From Coptis chinensis (taxonomy: Eukaryota; Streptophyta; Magnoliopsida; Ranunculales; Ranunculaceae), in the NCBI GenBank assembly GCA_015680905.1, contig CM027384.1, positions 65,107,001-65,171,000 of the forward strand: DNA of 64,000 nt, written 5' to 3'. Positions 12,039 through 23,359 of the stretch are shown here, piece by piece (the first letter of the stretch is position 1; each line of letters opens with the position of its first letter). The position numbers were made by a program, and so were the translations under genes. The notes beneath the pieces are model-generated. The model saw only the letters and a list, made by a program, of their open reading frames with translations. It was not told where the DNA came from and did no database searches.

Positions 12039-12419
12039 CTTATCTTCTATGTGAATTTAGTTTTGCAGGATATCTAGGGTTTGCAAGAAGAGAGGAGGCT
12101 GCAAGAAGAAAGAGAGAAGAGAGAAATTTGAGATCTAGGTTTCACGGGTCCATTATGTGTGGGGGTATTTTAGTCAGTTCGGGTGTTTTAGAAAAAGATG
12201 GGATTTTTATGGGTTAGTCCGTAGTGAGGGGGGTTTTATGTAGGTTGTTTATGAACCAGGGAGATTAAACCCAGAACCTGTTCTCAAATCTCACTCTTTT
12301 CTTCCCATCGTTAGCTTAGTTTTGGGTCAAAACTCTAATTTCTTTTATATAGTAATCCAAAATTTCGGTGTAAGACAAAATTCCGAATCATCTCGGTAAA
12401 ACCGAAACTTTACCTGTGC

Positions 12420-12808
12420 AAGGGGCATGGTGGCGTGCTCCCCTTCACCAAGGCATATTATAGGGCGTGCGCCCCTTTTGAAGGATCAACTTCCAGTACT
12501 ATGTTCGCCCTTCCTGGAGAAACTCTGTTAGTGAAGACTAGGGGGTGTAAGCCCATTCACCAAGGAGTATTAGGGGGCGTGTGCCCCTATACCTATACTC
12601 AGTTAGTACCCATTTTCTAACAACATTAGATGTTTTTATGTTGTTAACTCTGTGTGAGTGCGTGTATCTGAGTGGGTTGTTCCTGAGTTTTTCATGATTG
12701 TAAGGCGTAGAGCCTAGGGATGTATGTAACCCTTTGAATTTAAATCAACAGATAGGGGTCTGCCTCAACCTCATAACCTTTTCAAAAAAAAAAAAAAAAA
12801 AAAAAAAA
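12420..12808 (+). mobile_element. probable LINE 3' end with poly(A) tail
   Basis: A stretch ending TAACCTTTTC plus about 26 A (12783-12808), preceded by TGTATGTAACCCTTTGAA. This resembles the 3' UTR end of plant L1-type LINEs. Upstream are imperfect repeats of TTCACCAAGG...GGGCGTG(C/T)GCCCC (about 12447-12478 and 12560-12587). I could not find a matching TSD, so the 5' border is approximate. Confidence 0.4.
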
Positions 12809-13192
12809 TTGTGTACATCACAACAATGACTAGCCCTAATAAGTTATTCGAAGAAATTGGTATTCAGCCCCCGGTTTAATTTGTTCGTGAATTCTTTTGT
12901 TGGCAAGCTCATATTGTCATATTGCAAAACAAGAGAGCTAGAAAGAAGTGGGGTTAGTTTCCCATCATGGAGAGTCAAATCGAGCTTCCACAAAGCTCGA
13001 CTCATTTTTTAACAACGTGTTCAAACTTGAGCAAGCAAAAATGTGCTAAGCCCCTGCCGAATTCAAGTAGCTCCAATTGAAGATCTAGCCTTATAAGAGT
13101 GCTTTGGGAGTGTTTTACACTTTACTTTTTCCATAGATTTTAACTTTGTTGGAAGTAAGTTAATTAATTTAACTTTTAAACTAGCAAGCATT
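12809..13192. other. intergenic, no gene seen
   Basis: No long frame, repeat or RNA signature recognised. A short ATG frame at about 12825 stops after a few codons. Confidence 0.4.
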
Positions 13193-13264
13193 GGGCATTT
13201 GGTCTAGTGGTATGATTCTTGCTTAGGGTGCAAGAGGTCCCGAGTTCAATTCTCGGAATGCCCC
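13193..13264 (+). tRNA. tRNA-Pro (anticodon AGG)
   Basis: A 72-nt cloverleaf with acceptor stem GGGCATT/AATGCCC and discriminator C. The D-arm carries the A box GGTCTAGTGGTATGA. The anticodon stem CTTGC/GCAAG encloses TTAGGGT (anticodon AGG), and the T-arm is CCGAG/CTCGG with loop TTCAATT (B box GGTCCCGAGTTCAATTC). There is no intron and no encoded CCA, as expected for a nuclear eukaryotic tRNA. The T-loop has A where the B-box consensus has G (TTCAA instead of TTCGA), and the anticodon stem keeps full pairing. It likely decodes CCU/CCC after A34 deamination. A T5 run follows at once, so it looks functional. Confidence 0.95.
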
Positions 13265-13267
13265 ATA

Positions 13268-13403
13268 GTTTTTCAATTTTTTTTGTACCCGGCCTAGTTT
13301 TCTTTTTCTTTGTTGTTTTTTTATCTGTTTGTAGTTTTCAATTTTTTTTGTACCCGGCCTAGTTTTCTTTTTCTTTGTTGTTTTTTTATCTGTTTGTAGT
13401 TTT
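13268..13403 (+). repeat. 65-bp tandem duplication downstream of tRNA-Pro
   Basis: The block starting AGTTTTTCAATTTTTTTTGT and containing GTACCCGGCC (13285 and 13350) occurs twice in tandem with a 65-bp period and almost no differences, so it is recent. Confidence 0.9.
13269..13273 (+). terminator. Pol III terminator of tRNA-Pro
   Basis: TTTTT starts five bases after the tRNA end; a longer T8 run follows at about 13277-13284. Confidence 0.75.
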
Positions 13404-14104
13404 TGTACCTTGGTTTTCAGTTAGCAATGCATGCTTCGATGCTTACTCAGACTTGAAATCAAATGAATAATCTAAATTCGCTTCATATTATATATCCATT
13501 CTCCACTTGCAATGCAAATGTAATATTGATCATTAGGGTATGTTTATTACACAGTGGCTATATGCACTCCAAAATGTATAGTAAACTCTATTTCCAAATG
13601 TTCTGGTTATTTTTTTTTTTAAATAAAATAAAATAAATGTTCACGCGGAAAAGGCTTTCTACTATTTTTTTGAAAAATTAGTCATGGTTTAAAAGGCTAT
13701 ACACGGTTACGCGGTAGTAGATCTAGAATAACATATGCATCTATCCATTCCACCAGTGCATCACAAGACGTTGGGCATGAAATCATCGGGGTGGGGTTGC
13801 ATTATACCAATTGGACCATGAAACCATCGCCGTCGTATTATATGCTGCTGAACCAGAAAATCAAGGAGACAACAAGAATGCTTGCAAGCAAGTAGGAGTT
13901 TGATATCTTTGTTGGGCACCTGCAACACAAACTTTTGTTATGTGTCATAAATTAAATAAATGCAGAATTACTGATTACTCAAGGACAGCGAGAAATGCTT
14001 TTTTGCTGTTAATTAGTCCATCAACATTACTAAGTATTTAATAACAGTTAAAATAGTGCCATGGTAAAATTATATGAAGAAATTCTGCTAACATGTTTAA
14101 TGTC
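13404..14104. other. intergenic, 3' side of SKS gene
   Basis: AT-rich and without a supported gene. The right end (below 14105 on the minus strand) should hold the SKS 3' UTR and polyadenylation signal; I cannot fix their positions. Confidence 0.4.
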
Positions 14105-17100
14105 TCACCCTGAAGGTGCCGGAGGTGGTACAGGGGCTGGAACCTCATAAATACCTGTTTAATTAGTAAGTAGAGGATTACTAATGGAATTAAAACTATA
14201 TCTAGAACACCTATCACCAAACTATATCTAGAACACCTATCACCTATGCTAATTGAGAAGCGACTAAATTTTAAAGGTAGTGAACAAGTAAAGGAATTGA
14301 ATGGGAAATGCTACTGACCACACAGGAGAAGGTTGTCAGGAGGGGGACGCTCTTTGGCAGGGTTGGGATCAGGGTCATGTACTCTTATGTACAGTTCTTC
14401 GCCAAAATACCAGTTCTCGAGGCGTTGCGATCTCAGGTTCCACATTCCTGGGTTATCAAGAAATGCATATACTGCAGTCCACATTCCTGGGTATACCTGA
14501 TCACAAACTCATCCATTAAATTAATTTGAAATGAAACAACTTTTCAGAGAGTTAATAGTTTATGTAATGCGGCCTGGTGTTCCAGTTGAGCTTCAGTATG
14601 TTCTCGTTCGGTTTATCTTTTAAACGATCTCTGAAATCTGTACACACTCAACATGAGCCTGTTGGGCTGTGGAACCGTCGAGCGTATGAAGCTCCGGTAT
14701 CTCACCAGCAAGCTTTAGAGTTCTGAAACTTTTCGGAATTTCAACGATTTGTCGATATTTCGGCCCCAAACCTTTTCTCCCCTTTTTTTCTATGTACACC
14801 TATTTAAAGGAAATAGATTAGGGTTTTGAGACAACTTTTGAGAGATTCATTTCTTGGGTATTGTGGGAGCTCTATTGAGTTAGGGTTTGAGTGAGGCCTC
14901 TTGTTCTTGAATCTTGATATCTCTTGTAAACTCTCCAATCTTTGCTATAAAGGAAACTTGGCTCTTGTGTGAATGTAGGTAACATTTACCGAACCACCTA
15001 AATCTTTGTGTCTCTTTGCATATTTACTTCCTTATTTATTGTTTGCTTGCTATGAGTGATGATAAATTAGTGGCTTTGCTTGTTTGAGTTTGTTGTGATA
15101 TAACTACCTAAGTCTTGGGTGGGTGATTTCCTTGGTGTGAGTTCCAAGTTGAAATCATTTGGGATAGAAAGTAACTAGATTGAGGTGTGACTTTCTAGTG
15201 AAATCTCCCAAAGTGGTGGTATCGAGCTACAAGACCAGAATGAGCTACAGGGTGTGTGAGGAAAAGACTCCACCTTTAGCATTGGAGGCTAGGTGTTTGA
15301 GGAAATTCCTCTGAGAGGTTCTCCACCGTTGGTTTTGATTCAGTAAAGTTATGACGACCGACAAAGAAAGCTACAGGATAGAGAAGTTTGATGGAACAAA
15401 CTTTGGCTATTGGAAGATGCAAATTGAGGACGTTCTCTATCAAAAGGATTTGATGGAAACGTTGATAAGAGAAGCCCGAGGAGATTCCGCAAGACAAATG
15501 GGATTTGCGGGATAGAAAGGCCTTGGCCACAATCCGATTGAGTCTTTCAAGTCGGTAGCCTTCAATATTAAGATCGAGAAGGCGGCTAGTCTCTCATGGA
15601 GGCACTTACTACGATGTATGAACAACCCTCGACGCTGAACAAAGTCTATTTGATCACCAAGCTATTTAGTATGAGAATGTCGGAGGGGACATCCTTCAAG
15701 GATCACTTAAATGAATTCAACCAAACTAAGGACCAATTGGAGTCGGTTGAGATTACATTTAGTGATGAGGTGCTAGCTTTGGCGATACTTGGACAAATGC
15801 CTCCAAGTTGGAAGGCTACAGTTGCGGCTATTAGTGGCTCTAGGGGAATGACCAAGTTGAAGTTTGAGCACATTGTTAGTATGGTACTAACCGAGGAAAT
15901 TCGGAGACAGGATTGTCCTTCATCTTCGGGGTCGGCATTGAGCACTGAAAGTAGGGGGAGAAATTCAAACAGGAATCGTGGTAAGAAGAAGTGGAGGGGG
16001 AGATCGAAATCTCAAGCCCCCCAATTGCAAAGCGTTGAACACAAACCTCGAGACATAAGTGAAGTGGTGTGCTATAATTGTGGTAGGCCTGGCCACTATA
16101 GCCCCAATTGTCCGGCACCAAGAAACAACAACAACATTAATAAGAACAAGAAAAAGAATCAAGAAGCTAATGTTGTTGAGATGGTAGATGACGCTTTGAT
16201 ATGTTCGATGGAGCACAAGAAGGAGTCTTGGGTACTTGATTCCGGCGCATCTTTCCATGCTACCTCACATCGAGAGTTCCTTGAGAACTACACCGAAGGT
16301 GACCTTGGAACGGTCTTTCTCGGTGATGACCAACCTTGTGACATTGTCGGCAAGGGTGACGTGCATGTCAAGATGAATGGCTCGTCATGGTTATTGAGGG
16401 ACGTCAGACACGTTCCGGATTTGAGGAAGAATTTGATTTCTGTGGGGCAATTGGCAAGTGAAGGATTTGTTACAGTCTTCACCGGTGATACTTGGAAGGT
16501 CTCGAAGGGTTCATTGATTGTTGCAAATGGTAAGAAAGATGGTACTCTCTACATGACTGCACATGGTTGTGAGTCGATTGTCGTGGCACATGGCAAAGAG
16601 GATCCGAATGTTTGGCACCGCAGACTTGGTCACATAGTGAGAAAGGAATGAAAATCCTTCACTCTTCTGGTAAACTCCCAAAGTTACAGTCGACTGAAAT
16701 TGACTTCTGTGAGAACTGTGTATTTGGAAAGCAGAAGCGGGTGAGTTTTCAGAGAATGGGTCAGACTCCGAAAGCAAGAAGGCTTGAGTTGATTCATACA
16801 GATGTCTGGGGGCCAGCTAATGTCTCTTCACTTGGCGAAAAGTCATATTTTGTGACTTTCATTGATGACCATATTAGGAAGGTGTGGGTCTATTTCTTGA
16901 GACACAAGTCAGAAGTATTTGAAGTATTCAAGACTTGGAAGGCCATAGTTGAGAATGAGACAAGCTTGAAAGTAAAGAAGCTGAGATCCGACAACGGTGG
17001 AGAATATGAGGATTCAGGTTTTAAAAATCTTGTCTTGTGATGGCATCAAGATGGAAAAAGACTTTGCGGGGACACCTCGCCAGAATGGGGTTGCAGAGCG

Positions 17101-20100
17101 GATGAATAGAACACCGACAGAGAGAGCTAGGTGTATCATTTCTAGCGAGCTTACCCAAGCGGTTTTTGGGCGTAAAGTGTTAGCACGCCAGCCAGGACTT
17201 ACGATCGATAGAGGACCATCGGTACCTTTGGATTTTAAGATTCCGGAGGAAGTGTGGAGCGGGAAGGATGTGAACCTTTCCCATTTGAAGGTGTTTGGTT
17301 GTGTGTCCTATGTCCACATTAGTGACCAAGTTAGAAGCAAGCTTGATGCTAAGTCACTAAAGTGCACCTTCATCGGCTATGGCGGTGATGATTTTGGGTA
17401 TCGCTTTTGGGATGATCAAAATCGGAAAATCATTTGTAGTAGAGATGTTGTGTTTAATGAGAAGGTGATGTACAAGGGACGAGATAAAAGCACAAACCAA
17501 GGAATCGGGTACGAGAGAAGGCGCACGCAGTATGTTGAGTTGGAAGACTTGTATGTAAGTCGTGGTATAGTGGGAGCCCCACGGTCGAGAGGATGATGGT
17601 AGTAGTGACTCGAGAGAATAATGAGGATACTACACCACCGAAGTCCATCTCCACCTCGTGCCCCAAGGAAGACATCCAGGCCACATGTACCGAGTACGAG
17701 ATATCCACCCTCTACCTATGTGAATTACTTGCTACTTACTGATGGTGGCGAGCCTCAATGCTATGATGAAGCATTAGAGGTGAGTGATGCAAGCAAGTGG
17801 GAGCTTGCTATGCAAGATGAGATGAAGTCCCTCATCTCTAGTGGCACGTGGGAGTTAGCCAAACTACCCATGGGCAAGAAGGCTCTGCAGAACAAATGGG
17901 TGTTTAGAGTCAAAGAGGAACATGATGGTTCCCAGAGATACAAAGCGAGGCTAGTAGTCAAGGGTTTTCAGCAGAAAGTAGGCGTTGACTTCACAGAGAT
18001 ATTCTCCCCAGTGGTGAAACTGAATACTATTCGGTCAGTGTTGAGTATTGTTGCAGCAAAAGATTTGTATCTTGAGCAGTTGGATGTTAAAACTGCCTTC
18101 CTCCATGGTGACCTAGTTGAGGAAATTTACATGCAGCAACCGGAGGGTTTCATCAAGAAGGGTAAAGAGAAAATGGTATGCAGGCTCAGAAAGAGCTTGT
18201 ATGGTTTGAAACAAGCCCCTAGGCAGTGGTACATGAAGTTTGATAACTTCATGCAAGGAAATGGCTACTATAAGTGCAACGTTGACCATTGTTGCTACTT
18301 CAAGAGGTTCGACTCGGCCACGTCATCCATTGCTATATGTTGATGATATATGTTAGTAGCAAGTTACGATATGTCGAAAATTGGGAGATTGAAAGAGAAG
18401 TTAGCAAGTGAGTTCTCTATGAAGGACTTGGGTGCAAAACAAAACAGATTCTAGGGATGAGGATCGAGAAAAGATAGGCAAAAAGGTATTCGAGTTGTCT
18501 CGGTGAAGTATATTGAGAAGGTATTGAAGAGGTTCAACATGGGTAGTCTTGAAACCGGTTTGCACACCTTTGGCGATCCACTTCAAGTTGTCCAAGGAAC
18601 ACTCTCCCAAGATCGTTGGGGAAAGAAACTTCATGGCTAAGGTACCATACGCCTCTGCCATTGGAAGTCTTATGTATGCCATGGTTTGCACGCGTCCGGA
18701 TATAGCCCAAGCAGTGGGAGCTGTCAGTAGATTTATGTCTAATCCTGGCAAGCAACATTGGGAAGCCGTGAAGTGGATATTGAGATATCTGAGAGGTACT
18801 ACAAAGAAATGCCTATGTTATGGAAGGGGTGTTGTGAACCTGCAAGGGTATGTGGATGCCGATTTTGCAGGAGAAGTAGATCGCAGAAGAAGCACTACTG
18901 GTTATGTCTTTATAGTAGGTGCTACTGCGGTGAGTTGGATTTCTCGTTTCAGAAGATTGTTGCTTTGTCTACCACGTATGCGGTATGTGGCCGCTTCTGA
19001 GGGCAAGCAAAGAGATGATCCGTTCTGGGGATTGATGGAAGAGCTTGGGATGAAGCAAGAGAGAAATGTGTTACACAGTGACAGTCAGAGTGCTATACAT
19101 CTTGCTAAGAATTCCGCCTTTCATTCTAGGACCAAGCACATTGGTCTCCGGTATCATTTTATCCGATCTCTGTTAGAGGATGAGGTTTTGGCACTTGAGA
19201 AGATCTAAGGGAGTGAAATCCGGGCGGATATGTTGACCAAGACCGTGCCCTCTCGAGAAGTTGAAGTTGTGTTCAACCCTGGGTCTTCTTGCTTGAAGAC
19301 CATGATGGATGAGCCGAAAGTGTTTCTTTAGTAAATTAGAATTGGATGGAGTTGTTACAATTGAGATGTGATGTGCATGTAGAATCTCGAAGGTTCCAAG
19401 TGGGAGATTGTTGGGAACCGGAACCGTCGGCATGAAGCTCCCAGATCTCACCGACAAGCTTTAGGATTCAAACTTTTCGAATTTCGACGATTTGTTGATA
19501 TTTCGGCCCCAAACCTTTTCTCCCCTTTTTTTCTATGTACACCTATATAAAGGAAATAGATTAGGGTTTTGAGAGAACTTTTGAGAGATTCATTTCTTGG
19601 GTATTGTGGGAGCTCTATTGAGCTAGGGTTTGACTGAGGCCTCTTGTTCTTGATTCTTGATATCTCTTGTAAACTCTCCAATCTTTGCTATAAAGGAAAC
19701 TTGGTTCTTGTGTGGATGTAGGTAACATTTACCGAACCACCTAAATCTTTGTGTCTCTTTGCATATTTACTTCCTTATTTATTGTTTGTTTGCTATGAGT
19801 GATGATAAATTAGTGGCTTTGCTTGTTTGAGTTTGTTGTGATAACTACCAAAGTCTTGGGTGGGTGATTTCCTTGGTGTGAGCTCCAAGTTGAAATCATT
19901 TAGGATAGAAAGTAACTAGATTGAGGTGTGACTTTCTAGTGAAATCTCCCAACAGAGCCCGCTCTATCGAGAGCAACTCAACTAATTTACCAGCCTTATA
20001 GGTAACCGGCTGTGACCACGGGATGAGTATTGGTTTCTGAAGAGAGAGATTAACCTGAATAGTAGACCGCACAACGGGGTCGTTAAGATTGTAGCTCCAT

Positions 20101-22758
20101 TTTGAATCATTATTCCAATCACCATATCCAAACCTAAACACCAGACACCAGGACACTTGTTAGATTGCAGCACTGTTCAGGAAAATCATGATATTGGTGA
20201 AATATTTACCCGACCACATAGAACCCAAACCCATCAAGATGCCAAGAGTCCATAACATCTAGATCATTTTTAAATACCAATTGAATCCATCCTTTGTGAA
20301 AGCCAGTTACAACAGAGGTTCCATTTACTGCAGCATTGTCAGTAGAATCAACAGGGAAGGCATCTAGTTGATACACTCCCGATCCATTAGAAAAGTGATC
20401 AGCAAGTTTCAATGGCGTAATGGGCGTGAGATAGGACACATTGTTAACCGTGTAACGAAGAGCTCCCTCTATCTCAGCCATTGAACCATGGAGAATGAAT
20501 GTCTGTGATATAGTCACATTTGTGACATTGAATGTGCCCTGTGGATTAGGCCTTGCTGCTCCCGTTGTCATGTTCCATCTACATAAAAAGCAATGGAATT
20601 TCACCAGTATTATTCCTAGGCAGTAGGGAGTATTAACTAAACACGGTATTATATGCAACATAGACCACAAACGCATTAATTGTGCACCAAATTACTCTAT
20701 TGTGAGAAGCAACCACATTTGGATGTTCAAACTTCAGATCAGGTGACTGAAACTGAATGTCACAAACTACATAAATGGAGGATGTATGCTTCACTTGCAC
20801 ACAACCGGTGGCATTCTACTAAATTCACAGAACGACTCACTAGGGTCCTATAATGTACGCTTCTTATACTAATATATAAAATCCTGAGCGACCACTGAAA
20901 TTGAACGATGCAAACTACAGGAATGCTTATAGAAAAGAGTGTAAAAAGCTATGATCAAGTAAGGTACATAAAATGTCTCACCTGATTGATCTAGCTTGAT
21001 TTACTGAAAACTCTCGATCCATTGGATTGGGTCCAACTGGCAATGGCCCAGAAGCAGGGGTTGTAGAATTGGCATAATGTAGCACTCCTACGCCAATGAT
21101 ACTACTATTTGATTGTGTTGGATTTGCTACCATAAAGTAGTCCATAGTGTCGAGTTGATTGGCTGTGACAAGAACGGAATAAGACTGGCCAATATGTACA
21201 TCTAAGGAGTTCAAAGTGATCTGATTAGTGTAAGATCCCTCAGATTCAACCAACACCATCTGATGGTCCTGAATTCTGAAATTGAAACTCATCGAGGTAC
21301 CCACATTCGATATTCTCAATCGGTACGTTTTTCCTATGTGACAAAATCAAATCCATCAAAATGAGCAAATTGATCAAGTAATTTGGGGAGTCTAACAGGC
21401 AATTGATATCGAACTGATGGTGAAAATTATATCTGACCTTGTGTAACGTTAAATGACTCGTGCCGATCATTAAATTTGTCCAAGTCTTCAGCTCGTTTTC
21501 CGTTCATAAGGAGGGCAGTAGGGTAGAGCTCATCATAATCAGACTTGGCGGGTAAACGTCCTCTCAAATCCTGGTAAAATAGTATAAACAAAAGTTCGAG
21601 TTAAATTTTACCAAGTTCACATTAAAATCAAATTCATACGTGAAAGTGTACGTTAACAATAATTTTTTGCAGTAAAAATGAGTCACACTAATGAGGGAAT
21701 TCTGGGTAACCATTTTTCAGTAGAATTGCTCATGCCTTGGTTTAGTTGGGTGGGTGGGTCGTAACAATAAAGTCTGAGCCCAACAAATTAGACAAAATTG
21801 AGCCCAAATCCGCTTACTGGTTATTTCACAGTTTGTTCTTTGGTTTTCGTTGAATCAGATGCATGCTTAACACTCTTAGAAGTTAGAATAACAAGAAGAT
21901 TAAAAGAAGAAAGAGTAAAAGTGTAAGAAATTACTTTGTAGTCATAGGAATACCAATCACCAATGAGAAGATCGAATTCGGCTTCTGGCTTGTTGAAGGG
22001 TACTAGGATGACGTTTCGGTTGTTGACTCTTAAAGGCCCAAAACCTCCAGCGGCCTTCTGGAAATTCAGCGTGGGGAAGTAGAAGAAGCTACCTATCTGG
22101 TCCTTGGTTTGGAACACATAGGTCCAGTTCTTACCGGGCTGGATTGGACAGTTTGTCCCTGACACTCCATCTTGCCATGAATTTAGCCTTTGTTGTATGC
22201 CATTCCTGCATCACATCCCAATTATTAACTCTAATTAGGCAAGTCATTGCCTTTTGAAACTGTGCAACCATGCTATCCTATTTACACGGAGAAAATTCAA
22301 AAAATAACGTGATCTAAAATTCTAAATTAAATTACACCAGAAAAAAAAGTTGCATACCATGTCATTAGTAATGGTTCATCTAGACCATTGAAAACGTTCA
22401 CGTGGATGTTATCATTGGTTGTTGCGTTGATAAGAGGACCTGGGAACATACCATTGATGGTAATAACCTGTATACATAGCAATCATCTTTTAAGTTAGAA
22501 TTATATAAGTTACAGAACATAGTCGTAATGGATTATTTTCCAGCTTAGGATGTGTATAATTTTACGTGTACCATTTATTCATATCTTGCGTTGTTTTAGA
22601 ATTTGAAATCTTACTGATTGATTGACAGAAACAGGGTTGATGCTTGTGCTGATGGATACATGCCACTCATGGAAGATATCAATTCCAGTTGCGCCCCAAG
22701 CGAGAAGCGCAAGGGTCATCGCCAATCCGATAATAGTCCATTGCTCAATGTAAGCCAT
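14105..22758 (-). CDS. SKU5-similar (SKS) multicopper-oxidase-like protein, 9 exons
   Basis: Exons on the minus strand: 22758-22615, 22467-22358, 22205-21935, 21570-21438, 21333-20982, 20578-20210, 20133-20055, 14496-14319 and 14154-14105. All introns are GT-AG, phases agree, and the sum is 1,686 bp (561 residues plus TGA), usual for the family. Residues 1-25 look like a signal peptide (WTIIGLAMTLALLAWGATG). Three cupredoxin-type domains follow, with SWQDGVSGTNCPI, QTKDQIGSFFYFPTL, YRLRISNVGTS, HLDGFGFYVVG and NPGMWNLRS. The His ligands of true laccases and ascorbate oxidases are missing (MTWNGIQQ, NLRS in place of HCH), as is known for SKU5/SKS proteins, which act in the apoplast in directional growth. 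The closest fit is the SKU5/SKS1-3 group, but the C-terminus ends at PPPAPSG with no GPI-type hydrophobic tail. An upstream ATG at 22773 would add five residues. Intron 7 carries a copia element. Confidence 0.9.
14660..15212 (+). repeat. 5' LTR of copia element
   Basis: Starts TGTTGGG and ends TCTCCCAA, where the 3' LTR has CCCAACA, so the last bases are eroded. It shares TATTTCGGCCCCAAACCTTT and the rest with the 3' LTR. Confidence 0.9.
15213..15226 (+). promoter_or_regulatory. degenerate primer-binding site (initiator Met tRNA type)
   Basis: GTGGTGGTATCGAG resembles the copia PBS TGGTATCAGAGC with an insertion and a base loss. Confidence 0.5.
15351..16270 (+). pseudogene. gag: copia gag
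   Basis: The likely original start is the ATG at 15351 (MTTDKESYRIEKFDGTNF, the usual copia gag opening). A frameshift near 15470 breaks it, and the long frame resumes at about 15540 (the next ATG, 15596, is internal). UBN2-type gag runs to about 15900. Then comes a basic linker and a CCHC knuckle, CYNCGRPGHYSPNC, at about 16070-16110, which packages RNA. Only the shift near 15470 prevents a full Gag. Confidence 0.85.
16220..16651 (+). pseudogene. copia protease and start of integrase
   Basis: In frame after gag. The active site is WVLDSGASFHAT (D-S-G intact) at about 16230, followed by the protease body to about 16480. NVWHRRLGHI at about 16606 is the first half of the GAG_pre-integrase HHCC finger. 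The frame ends at 16651 after GHIVRKE by a frameshift; the next frame (from 16612) carries on. Confidence 0.85.
16612..17596 (+). pseudogene. copia integrase
   Basis: Two frames, broken at about 17035-17040. The finger ends with DFCENCVFGKQKRVSF. The core has the first catalytic Asp in LIHTDVWGP, the second in RSDNGGEYED, and the region of the third residue in TPRQNGVAERMN (Glu present). The C-terminal part has VFGCVSYVHI and FIGYGGDDFGYRFWD. All three D,D-35-E residues can be seen, but the chain is split. Confidence 0.85.
17621..18520 (+). pseudogene. copia reverse transcriptase
   Basis: Opens with the copia RT start (ASKWELAMQDEMKSL) and continues through NKWVFRVKEEHDG, YKARLVVKGF, LDVKTAFLHGDL and KSLYGLKQAPRQWY. 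The frame then shifts near 18330. The YVDD catalytic box is still encoded at about 18335-18350, but in a different frame from the upstream part. Confidence 0.9.
18549..19330 (+). pseudogene. copia RNase H
   Basis: Contains YASAIGSLMYAM, TRPDIAQAVGAVSRFMSNPG, YVDADFAGEVDRRRST (Asp ligand present), LHSDSQSAIHLAKN and KHIGLRYHFIR. A stop (TAA, 19206-19208) ends the frame just before IRADMLTKT, which is the normal C-terminus of copia pol. Confidence 0.9.
19397..19408 (+). promoter_or_regulatory. polypurine tract of copia element
   Basis: CAAGTGGGAGAT directly precedes the TGTTGGG start of the 3' LTR, the classic copia arrangement. Confidence 0.85.
19409..19954 (+). repeat. 3' LTR of copia element
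   Basis: 546 bp, TGTTGGG...CCCAACA, a perfect 7-bp terminal inverted repeat. Confidence 0.93.
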
Positions 22759-22773
22759 GGGAGTAGCGTGCAT

Positions 22774-23128
22774 GAGGAGAAAGAGATGTAACCAAGGTGT
22801 TCAAATAGTTTCTGTTAGGTAGCAGGCCTTGTTTAAGGTCTTGTGATCGACTAATGAGCTGGACTTGATAAAAGGTGAAGTCCCCGAAGAAACCAACTCT
22901 GAGAAGACTAAAAGACAAGAAGAAGAATATGCTAGGAACCTGTTTCATTGAAAAAATAAAGTTCGGTTGTCTAGTTTTAGCACTGGAGCCTAGGGAAAAA
23001 TTTAGAAGCAGCCCTTTTTTTTTAGTTTAACTTAGAATTAAGCAGATAGCTTTTAGTTCAATCATATTCAGACTCAATTACATATAAGTTTTGAATTATA
23101 GAAACACTGTGAATTTGTGTTTTACATA
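22774..23128. other. 5' flank of SKS gene
   Basis: The upstream side (minus strand) of the SKS start should hold the promoter and 5' UTR. I see no clear TATA box that I would name. Confidence 0.35.
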
Positions 23129-23137
23129 TAAAACATT

Positions 23138-23350
23138 GGATTAGTTAGTGTTACTCCCACTAGATGAGCCAATTAGGATTTCTTCCCACTAGATGGGCAA
23201 TTAGGGTCTCTCCTCTCTAAATACACACAAAACAAACACGATCAATCCAATTGATTTATTTTTGTGTGTACAAGGGAAGACCCTAATTTCTCCATCTAGT
23301 AGGGAGGAAAATCCTAATTAACTCATCTAGTGGGTAATACTAGTTAACCC
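23138..23350. mobile_element. 213-bp foldback MITE with 9-bp TSD
   Basis: Long imperfect inverted repeats: the left arm starts GGATTAGTTAGTGTTACTCC; the right arm read in reverse complement starts GGGTTAACTAGTATTACCCA. Arms share CCCACTAGATGAG, AATTAGGATTT, CTAGATGG and AATTAGGGTCT in order, and meet at the centre with TACACACAAAA/TTTTGTGTGTA. The flanking 9-bp repeat TAAAACATT (23129-23137, 23351-23359) is perfect, which fits a Mutator-type foldback element. Confidence 0.85.
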
Positions 23351-23359
23351 TAAAACATT

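Larger units (their letters stand above)
14660..19954 (+). mobile_element. Ty1/copia element (Tnt1/Tork-like), complete with TSD
   Basis: 5' LTR 14660-15212, degraded PBS, gag-pol with several frameshifts, PPT, 3' LTR 19409-19954. Perfect 5-bp TSD GAGCC at 14655-14659 and 19955-19959. It lies in intron 7 of the SKS gene in the opposite orientation. The domain order gag-PR-IN-RT-RH is copia, and pol style resembles Tnt1-94/Tork. LTRs differ by several substitutions and small indels, so the insertion is not recent. It cannot move on its own. Confidence 0.95.

Noticed and set aside
20868-20890. Helitron-like start TATACTAATATATAAAATC in SKS intron 5
   Set aside because: No hairpin-CTAG end found downstream within the intron; the intron also has a simple partial internal duplication nearby.
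14105-22758. SKS gene read as a pseudogene split by a retrotransposon
   Set aside because: The copia element sits wholly inside intron 7; exon 7 ends at a GT donor before it, and exons 8-9 continue in phase after it.
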